Source: Terriglobales bacterium | GTDB lineage: Bacteria > Acidobacteriota > Terriglobia > Terriglobales > Acidobacteriaceae | DNA length: 41,261 nucleotides | Assembly: GCA_035454605.1 (NCBI GenBank) | Contig: DATIGQ010000121.1 | Coordinates: forward strand, 1-41,261 | Direction of reading: 5' to 3' | Shown: positions 36,168 to 41,261 of the stretch, in pieces | Numbering within the stretch: the first letter of the stretch is position 1 | Layout of the letters: the number at the start of each line of letters is the position of its first letter | Made by a program: the position numbers and the translations under genes | Notes under the pieces: model-generated | The model's input: only the letters and a program-made list of their open reading frames with translations | What the model was told of the DNA's origin: nothing | Databases searched by the model: none

Positions 36168-37163
36168 TCAGTGCGTCCGGGCCTTCAAGGCATCGAGAGC
36201 GGCCCGCACCTTGGGCGCGTTGGGGTTCTGGGGAGACTCCTTCAGGAAGATGGTGTACTCGGCCATGGCGTCGGTCTCCTTGTTCAGGAGCTCATAGGCG
36301 CGCGCCGCGATGAGGTGGCAGGCAACGAATTGCTCGTGGGGCAAGTCGTGCACCCTGGTCGCCGTCGTCGCCGCTTCCAGCGGCTTGTGCAGCAGCAGCT
36401 GCACCTGCGCCAGCATGGTGAGCGTCTGCACGTCCAGGGGATCGCCGGCGAGAGCCTTCTGCAAACTCGTCTCGGCCATCGGATAACTTTTCTCGTGGAA
36501 GTGCAGGATGCCCAGGTTTCGATAGGCGCGGGCATAGCGGTCGTTGAGCCGGACCGCCGTTTCGAACATTTCCCGACCCTTTTCCGTCTGGCCGGTGTTC
36601 ATGTACACCACGCCCAGGTCGTTGTGTGCGGCCGCATACTGGGGATAGAGGCGGATGGCTTCTTCGAACCGCACTCGGGCCCCTTCCCAGTTCCCTTTCT
36701 CCATCGCCTCGCCGCCCTTTTCGTACTCCTTGCGGGCCTTGCCGGGGACGTTGAGGTCGGCGGCGGCCACCGTGGCCGTAGTACTCGTTTGCGTAACCTC
36801 GTTTTCGCCCACGCGCTCCACCGGGAGATACTCGAAGTGAGTTGCTTGCCCGCGACTGATGGAGAAGACACGGCCTACAGTTTCGCGAATCCCGATGCCG
36901 CTGACGCGGACCCGGTACGTGCCCGGCCGGACTCCGCCGAACTCGCAGACTCCGTTGTCGTCAGTGAAGGCGGTGTTCAACTGGACCTCGGACCCCGAGG
37001 TGACCAGTTCCACCTTCAAGCGGGCGCTTGCCGGACGGTCGTCCGTGAACGTGACCTGTACCCGGACCGAGGCCCCAGTGGTACCGAACTGGCGCGCCTG
37101 CGCGGAGGCTTGCGCGGCGAGACCGAGCGATAATAGGAAAAGCAACAGGATTGAGCGGCGCAT
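36168..37163 (-). CDS. Secreted TPR protein with carboxypeptidase-regulatory-like beta domain
   Basis: A 331-residue envelope protein. After a signal peptide (MRRSILLLFLLSLGLAAQASA) comes a beta-sandwich (about 28-120; TDDNGVCEFGGVRPGTYRVRVSG) of the carboxypeptidase-regulatory/prealbumin-like type that is abundant in Acidobacteriota. About four tetratricopeptide repeats follow (about 145-290; GNWEGARVRFEEAIRLYPQ, ...TGQTEKGREMFETAVRLN...). It is probably a protein-interaction scaffold with no enzymatic motif. The start is supported by AAGGAG 7 nt before ATG 37163. Its end is 23 bp before the methyltransferase gene. Confidence 0.85.
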   Translation of the reverse strand: MRRSILLLFLLSLGLAAQASAQARQFGTTGASVRVQVTFTDDRPASARLKVELVTSGSEVQLNTAFTDDNGVCEFGGVRPGTYRVRVSGIGIRETVGRVFSISRGQATHFEYLPVERVGENEVTQTSTTATVAAADLNVPGKARKEYEKGGEAMEKGNWEGARVRFEEAIRLYPQYAAAHNDLGVVYMNTGQTEKGREMFETAVRLNDRYARAYRNLGILHFHEKSYPMAETSLQKALAGDPLDVQTLTMLAQVQLLLHKPLEAATTATRVHDLPHEQFVACHLIAARAYELLNKETDAMAEYTIFLKESPQNPNAPKVRAALDALKARTH

Positions 37164-37216
37164 CGCAGTACTCCTTTTGGGCAGCTCTCGTTTTCTGGAC
37201 CGAGTGCGCCGCTGCC

Positions 37217-38044
37217 TCAAGCGCCCCGGGCCGTCGAGGGTCCAGCTTCGCTCACCGGTCCCTCGGGTTCCGCTTCCTCCTCTTCCAGAACGGCAACGGC
37301 CCGCTTGCGCGAACGGCTGGGCTCCGGTGGCGGCTCATGGGAGGGATCGTAGTACAGGATGCGGCCGCAGGAGTCGCAGGTCACGATGGAGTCGTTGCGC
37401 CGCACTTCGTTGTAGGTCTGCGGACGCAGCAGTACGTGGCACTCGCCGCACTGGTGCGCGATGGCTTCGGTAATGGCGCTGGTCTTGCGCAGCTTGAGGA
37501 CGCGGTCGTAGTGCTCCACCACGTCCGGGGTGATCTGGCCGCGCAGCGCGTCACGCTTGGCCGTCCATTCACGGAGCAAAGCCTCGTCTTCGGCGGTGCG
37601 TGCCCGGGCTTCGGCTTTCTCCTTTTCGATCTCGGCGGTTTCTTCTTTGAGCTCCGCCTCGGCCGCCTTGAGGGTCGCCTCGTGCGCGTCCGCCTGAACC
37701 ATTCCTTCCAGGATCTTGTCTTCGGCGGCGCGGATGTGGCTCTCGGCGTACTCGATCTCGTGCATGAGAGCCTTGTACTGCTCGTTGGTCTTCACCGCCA
37801 GCGATTGCTCGCGGTATTTGGAGATCTTCGTCCGCTGGTCCTGGATCTCGCTTTCCTGGTGTTTCCGCTCTTTCTGGTTGGCCGCCAGCGCCGCCTTGGC
37901 GTTTTCGATCTCGCCGCGGGTGTGCGAGAGCTTCTCCTCGATGGCCGCCACGCGCAGCGGCAAGGCCTGGATCTCAGCGTTCAGGCGGGCAATCTCCCGG
38001 TCGGCTTCTTGAAGGGCAATCAGGTTGGAAAGGTCAGGATGCAT
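37217..38044 (-). CDS. Coiled-coil zinc-ribbon protein (DUF164/CT398-like)
   Basis: A 275-residue cytoplasmic protein. Residues 1-180 form one long helical hairpin of heptad character, starting at LIALQEADREIARLNAEIQ. A C4 zinc ribbon follows (CGEC...CDSC, about 200-230), then an acidic Pro-rich tail. Family members of known structure (such as Chlamydia CT398) are thought to bind RNA polymerase or secretion partners; the role here is not known. ATG 38044 is preferred because it gives the family start MHPDL. A longer frame upstream adds 29 unrelated residues and overlaps the divergent region. Confidence 0.88.
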   Translation of the reverse strand: MHPDLSNLIALQEADREIARLNAEIQALPLRVAAIEEKLSHTRGEIENAKAALAANQKERKHQESEIQDQRTKISKYREQSLAVKTNEQYKALMHEIEYAESHIRAAEDKILEGMVQADAHEATLKAAEAELKEETAEIEKEKAEARARTAEDEALLREWTAKRDALRGQITPDVVEHYDRVLKLRKTSAITEAIAHQCGECHVLLRPQTYNEVRRNDSIVTCDSCGRILYYDPSHEPPPEPSRSRKRAVAVLEEEEAEPEGPVSEAGPSTARGA

Positions 38045-38186
38045 GGCACCGGGCGGGAAAATACTGCGCCATTGTACCACCGCCAACCAGGCTCGGTGCC
38101 GGTCCGTCCCCGCTACCAGCGCGGTGTACACTGAAACTCGGGCGCGTTACCCGCGTCTCTGCAACGCCTCGCACCTCGAGCGATTC

Positions 38187-39059
38187 GTGACCGCCTCTAG
38201 GGAAAAAACTGCGCCGCCACCCCGGCTCACGCTGGGGGATTTCGAGCTGGCGGTGCTTTCCGACGGCTCGTACTACGCCGATGGGGGCGCTTTCTTCGGC
38301 GTTGTCCCCAAGACCCTGTGGCAGCGCAAGTGGCCGGCCGACGAGCAGAACCGCATCCGTCCCGGACTGAACTCGCTGCTGGTTCGCACCGGCGAGCACA
38401 CCGTGCTCATCGAGACCGGCGCCGGGAACAAGCTCGGGGAGAAGCTGCAGCGCATCTACGCGCACCAGCCCCTGCTGCTCGAGAGCCTGGCCGCTGCGGG
38501 CGTCGCGCCCGATGACATCGATATCGTCATCAACACCCATCTGCACTTCGACCATTGCGGCTGGAACACGGTGCTGCGCGACGGCCAGCCCGTGGCCACG
38601 TTCCCGCGCGCCACCTACTACGTGCAGCAGGGCGAACTGGAGCGCGCGCACGAGCAGCACGAGCGCGACCGCGTGAGCTACATCAGCCCCAACTACGACC
38701 CCTTGGTTGCGAGCGGGCAGATGCGCTTGCTCCTCGGTGACCACGAGATTGTGCCCGGAATCTCGGTCCGCGTGCTCCCCGGCCACACCCAGCACATGCA
38801 GGCAGTGATGGTCGAGAGCGGCGGGCGACGGGCCTGCTACATTTCGGACCTCATCCCCACCACCCATCATCTAAAGCCGACATGGATACTGGGCTACGAC
38901 CTCTATCCACTGGAGACCATCGCCAACAAGAGGCGCGTCTACGCCGAAGCTATCCCGGAGCGCTGGCTGATGGTCTTCACCCACGATCCGGCAACGCCCT
39001 GGGCCTACCTGGAAGCGGACGATGCGGGCGGCATCGTGGCCCGGCCGGTCACCACCTAG
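38187..39059 (+). CDS. MBL-fold metallo-hydrolase
   Basis: A 290-residue cytoplasmic metallo-beta-lactamase-fold hydrolase. The zinc motif THLHFDH (118-123, H-x-H-x-D-H) is complete, with GHTQHMQAV and ISDLIPTTHHLK supplying later ligands. It belongs to the broad lactonase/glyoxalase-II-like group; the region NSLLVRTGEHTVLIETGAGNKLG is typical of quorum-quenching-lactonase-like enzymes, but the substrate is not known. GTG 38187 is chosen because upstream codons overlap the zinc-ribbon gene's leader. It is followed 19 bp later by a PLP enzyme gene. Confidence 0.88.
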   Translation: MTASREKTAPPPRLTLGDFELAVLSDGSYYADGGAFFGVVPKTLWQRKWPADEQNRIRPGLNSLLVRTGEHTVLIETGAGNKLGEKLQRIYAHQPLLLESLAAAGVAPDDIDIVINTHLHFDHCGWNTVLRDGQPVATFPRATYYVQQGELERAHEQHERDRVSYISPNYDPLVASGQMRLLLGDHEIVPGISVRVLPGHTQHMQAVMVESGGRRACYISDLIPTTHHLKPTWILGYDLYPLETIANKRRVYAEAIPERWLMVFTHDPATPWAYLEADDAGGIVARPVTT

Positions 39060-39078
39060 CCGCGCGCCAAGGGACAGC

Positions 39079-40011
39079 ATGAACGGGTTGCGGCGGGACA
39101 TCCTGGATTGCATCGGCAACACGTCTTTGGTGGCCTTGCGCAAGGTCGTGCCCGCGAACGGCGCCCGCATCCTGCTGAAGCTGGAGGCCGAGAACCCCAC
39201 CGGTAGCATGAAGGACCGAATGGCGCTGGCCATGATCGAGGCGGCGGAGGCGGACGGCCGCCTAAAGGACGGCGGTTCGGTAGTGGAATACACCGGCGGC
39301 AGCACCGGCGTGTCGCTGTCGCTGGTCTGCGCGGTAAAGGGATACCCGTTGCACGTCGTGAGTTCGGATGCTTTTTCCAAGGAAAAGCTCGACCACATGA
39401 GAATCCTGGGGGCGCAACTCCAAATCATTCCCAGCGAGGGCGGAGGCATGACGGAGAAACTCACCCGGGACATGATCGAAGCTGCCCGCATCATCAGGGA
39501 AAAAACCGGGGGCTTCTGGACCGATCAATTGAAGAACACCGACCAGCTAGCCGCCTATCACAAGATGGCGGAGGAGATCTGGACTCAGACCGGCGGGCAG
39601 ATCGATGGTTTTGTGCAGAGCGTGGGAACCTCGGCGTCGCTGCGGGGCATCGCCGAGGGCCTGCGCCGCCATAGGGGACAGATCCGGGTGGTGGCCGTGG
39701 AGCCCGCGGAGTCTCCGGTTCTCTCCGGCGGCCGGCCCGGCGCCCACAAGATCGACGGGGTGGGAGCGGGTTTTGTGGTGCCGCTGTGGCAGAAAGGCAT
39801 TGCGGATCAAATCGAGCGGGTCTCCACGGAAGAAGCCACGGCCATGGCCCTGCGACTGGCCCGGGAAGAAGGGCTTTTTGCTGGAACTTCTACCGGGGGC
39901 AACGTCCTCGCCGCGTTGCGATTGGCCGAACAACTGGGACCGACCGCGACGGTCGTCACCCTCATGTGCGATACGGGGATGAAATATCTCAAGACGTATG
40001 GAGCGAACTGA
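39079..40011 (+). CDS. Cysteine-synthase-fold PLP enzyme with altered substrate loop
   Basis: A 310-residue fold-type II PLP enzyme. The PLP lysine is Lys45 in NPTGSMKDRMA. The substrate carboxylate loop, TSGNTG in true cysteine synthases such as the CysM in this window, reads TGGSTG (72-77). The phosphate-binding loop is VGTSASLRG, and VEPAESPVLSGG resembles CysK. The two loop changes suggest a different acceptor or substrate, such as another beta-substituted amino acid. It is 19 bp after the MBL-fold gene, so the two may be co-transcribed. AAGGGA lies 5 nt before the ATG. Confidence 0.85.
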   Translation: MNGLRRDILDCIGNTSLVALRKVVPANGARILLKLEAENPTGSMKDRMALAMIEAAEADGRLKDGGSVVEYTGGSTGVSLSLVCAVKGYPLHVVSSDAFSKEKLDHMRILGAQLQIIPSEGGGMTEKLTRDMIEAARIIREKTGGFWTDQLKNTDQLAAYHKMAEEIWTQTGGQIDGFVQSVGTSASLRGIAEGLRRHRGQIRVVAVEPAESPVLSGGRPGAHKIDGVGAGFVVPLWQKGIADQIERVSTEEATAMALRLAREEGLFAGTSTGGNVLAALRLAEQLGPTATVVTLMCDTGMKYLKTYGAN

Positions 40012-40018
40012 ATCATCT

Positions 40019-40063
40019 CCCACCCTATCGCTCCAACAAAGGGAACGATAAGGGTGGGGCAGC
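40019..40063 (+). repeat. Palindromic intergenic repeat, copy A
   Basis: CCCACCCTATCG (40019-40030) is followed by the complementary CGAT-A-AGGGTGGG (40046-40058) and then GGCAGCC. It has the same plan as copies B and C: CCCAC, a variable stem, then GTGGGGCA. It lies just after the PLP enzyme gene. Confidence 0.65.
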
Positions 40064-40092
40064 CCGCGTGGGGTAGCCCGGACCGGAACGGA

Positions 40093-40317
40093 TCACCGAC
40101 TTCGTCGCTCTTGTGCTTGCTTCTTTTCTCGGAGTCTTCGCTCCCGAGTTCCAGACCGATGTCCATGTAGGAGAGCCGCATTCACGAGAACCATGACGAG
40201 GATGATCACAAGCAAGCGTGTACCTCGGGATTCAAAGAACAGTGCGGCCAGCGTCCAGGAACCAAGGAAGGCGAACACGTTTGCGCTGCTTGCAACATAA
40301 AGTGGGAAGCGTCTCAT
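40093..40317 (-). CDS. Small two-helix membrane protein, hypothetical
   Basis: A possible 74-residue protein with two hydrophobic segments (VFAFLGSWTLAALFF and LLVIILVMVLVNAALL) and a highly basic tail (RERRLREKKQAQERRSR). The hydrophobic/basic layout fits a real small membrane protein, and no better frame competes. No ribosome-binding site is evident before the ATG, and no homology is recognised. It is surrounded by palindromic repeats. Confidence 0.45.
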   Translation of the reverse strand: MRRFPLYVASSANVFAFLGSWTLAALFFESRGTRLLVIILVMVLVNAALLHGHRSGTRERRLREKKQAQERRSR

Positions 40318-40468
40318 AAGCGATGATTCCTATTGCCTCGATCTGTCCTCGTCGGCTGATTCCTTCTCTTGCACGGGTGGAGATGAAGGTGGCGGCGGGG
40401 GGCGGTCGCGCCCGTGCCCCGTCAGTAGAGCTTGCCGGTCAAGGTCTTGACGCAGACAGAATTCTAAA

Positions 40469-40510
40469 CCCACGTTATCGCCGAAGAGCACGGCGCGAAC
40501 GTGGGGCACC
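40469..40510 (+). repeat. Palindromic intergenic repeat, copy B
   Basis: CCACGTT pairs with AACGTGG, and inside it CGCCG pairs with CGGCG. The element ends GTGGGGCACCGTC, as copy C ends CGGGGCACCGTC. About 50 bp separate it from copy C. Confidence 0.75.
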
Positions 40511-40560
40511 GTCGAGGATTCACTGGTAGACGTGGGACCCGCGTCTTGCACGACCGTAAT

Positions 40561-40602
40561 CCCACGTCTGCGCCGAAAAGCATGGCGCAGACTCGGGGCA
40601 CC
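40561..40602 (+). repeat. Palindromic intergenic repeat, copy C
   Basis: GTCTGCGCC pairs with GGCGCAGAC. The loop GAAAAGCAT resembles copy B's GAAGAGCAC. The flanks CCCAC and CGGGGCACC are shared with copy B. It ends 15 bp from the stop codon of the dihydrouridine synthase gene. Confidence 0.75.
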
Positions 40603-40616
40603 GTCAGGGCCGAACG

Positions 40617-41261
40617 TCAGGCGGAGGGCGTCGGTTGAGCGAGCAAACTCTCGAAGAAGACTTCCACGCGCTCCAGGATCTGCTGCTCGGTGCGGGATTC
40701 GTAGACAGCCTTGCGCAAGGCGCTGCCGCCGGCCACGCCGTGGGTAAACCAGGAGACGAACTGCTTCATCTTGCCTTCGGCGCCGGGCATCTGCTCGTCG
40801 ATGAGCATGCGGAAGTAGGTGCGGATCATCTGGTAGCGGTCGGCGTCGGTGGGCTGATCGTAGGCGCCTGTGGCCGCGTACTGCGCAATCTGGCGGAAGA
40901 TCCACGGATTGGAGGCGGCGGTGCGGCCGATCATGACCGCGTCACAGCCGGTCTGGGCGACCATGGCGGCGGCGTCCTGGGGAGTGCGGATGTCGCCGTT
41001 GCCGATCACCGGGATGCCGATGGCGTGCTTGACGGACGCGATCCACTCCCAGCGGGCGTTGCCGGCGTAGCCCTGCTCGCGGGTGCGGGCATGGAGGGCG
41101 ACGGCGTTCAGGCCGCAGTCCTCCGCCATGCGGGCCAGTTCGACGCACACGATCTCCTGATCATTCCAGCCGGCGCGGAACTTCACCGTGAAAGGGATCC
41201 GGACGGCGGCACGCACGCGCTCGAAGATCTGGCGGATGCGCGGCAGGTCGCGCAGCAGGCC
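40617..41261 (-). CDS. tRNA-dihydrouridine synthase (DusB-like), N-terminus outside window
   Basis: The last 214 residues of an FMN-dependent tRNA-dihydrouridine synthase, which reduces uridine in tRNA D-loops. The frame runs out of the window, so the N-terminus and the catalytic cysteine region are missing. Visible hallmarks are PFTVKFRAGW, the FMN-phosphate motif HARTREQGYAG, GNGDI, and MIGRTAASNPWIFRQ. The C-terminal helical domain shows FVSWFTHGVAGGSALRKAVYES. It looks closest to the DusB branch, but the subgroup cannot be settled from this part. Confidence 0.92.
   Translation of the reverse strand, partial: GLLRDLPRIRQIFERVRAAVRIPFTVKFRAGWNDQEIVCVELARMAEDCGLNAVALHARTREQGYAGNARWEWIASVKHAIGIPVIGNGDIRTPQDAAAMVAQTGCDAVMIGRTAASNPWIFRQIAQYAATGAYDQPTDADRYQMIRTYFRMLIDEQMPGAEGKMKQFVSWFTHGVAGGSALRKAVYESRTEQQILERVEVFFESLLAQPTPSA

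Larger units (their letters stand above)
40318..40616. other. 299-bp non-coding interval with two palindromic repeats
   Basis: Besides copies B and C (listed separately), it contains AGACGTGGGA at 40528-40537, the reverse complement of the start of copy C, suggesting a partial inverted copy. Nothing else is recognised. Confidence 0.5.

Noticed and set aside
40019-40602. CRISPR array
   Set aside because: The three repeats have unequal spacing and different stems, and the sequence between two of them is a gene; no cas gene is present.

Overview
The window is 41 kb of high-GC bacterial chromosome, apart from one AT-rich island near 17.8-17.95 kb. It carries mostly housekeeping and envelope genes with almost no horizontally acquired cargo. 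Gene content suggests an Acidobacteriota (Terriglobia-like) genome: many secreted peptidases, acidobacterial-type small secreted proteins, short operons, extended -10 promoters very close to start codons, and several families of short palindromic intergenic repeats. The lineage is an inference from gene style, since no rRNA or tRNA gene is present.

Layout. 1-4.1 kb: start of a secreted amidohydrolase (cut by the window edge), then three predicted lipoproteins on the plus strand: a DsbA-like thioredoxin, a SurA/PpiC-type isomerase and a fibronectin-III protein. 4.1-6.0 kb: FAH-family hydrolase, transaldolase-family aldolase and a small membrane-anchored protein. 6.1-8.05 kb: ccdA, a TlpA-like redoxin and a free DsbD alpha domain, which together look like DsbD split into three genes. 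8.05-10.2 kb (minus): a pilin-like protein and glnS. 10.5-13.3 kb: a large GAF-GGDEF-HD-GYP cyclic-di-GMP protein. 13.3-17.6 kb (minus): PIN/TRAM protein, ispD, ispF and an M14 peptidase. 17.6-18.2 kb: a non-coding interval with several hairpins and an intrinsic terminator. 18.2-24.7 kb: two different M1 metallopeptidases facing each other, with a polytopic membrane protein and a small secreted protein behind a strongly folded leader. 24.9-27.9 kb (minus): cysM-mec-cysO-moeZ, a complete protein-thiocarboxylate cysteine pathway whose carrier has an unusual C-terminal tail. 28.2-31.6 kb: a conserved-looking unknown protein, CorA, RsmI, an FmdB zinc ribbon and a pirin. 31.6-38.0 kb (minus): clpB, hsp20, an RlmI-like methyltransferase, a TPR protein and a coiled-coil zinc-ribbon protein. 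38.2-40.0 kb: an MBL-fold hydrolase and a second cysteine-synthase-fold enzyme. 40.0-40.6 kb: a cluster of three palindromic repeats around a small membrane protein. 40.6 kb to the end: most of a tRNA-dihydrouridine synthase.

How the genes work together. The first 8 kb is largely extracytoplasmic protein folding and thiol-disulfide exchange. The cys cluster makes cysteine from a thiocarboxylated carrier: MoeZ activates and sulfurates CysO, CysM builds the CysO-cysteine adduct, and the JAMM protease releases cysteine. ClpB and Hsp20 form a stress-chaperone pair.

The points most worth a second look are the extended CysO carrier beside its own JAMM protease, the structured leader at 21.56-21.67 kb, the possible stand-alone RNA at 17.94-18.13 kb, and the repeat families at 5.55/16.45 kb, 7.47 kb and 40.0-40.6 kb. 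No clearly new multi-gene system was found.
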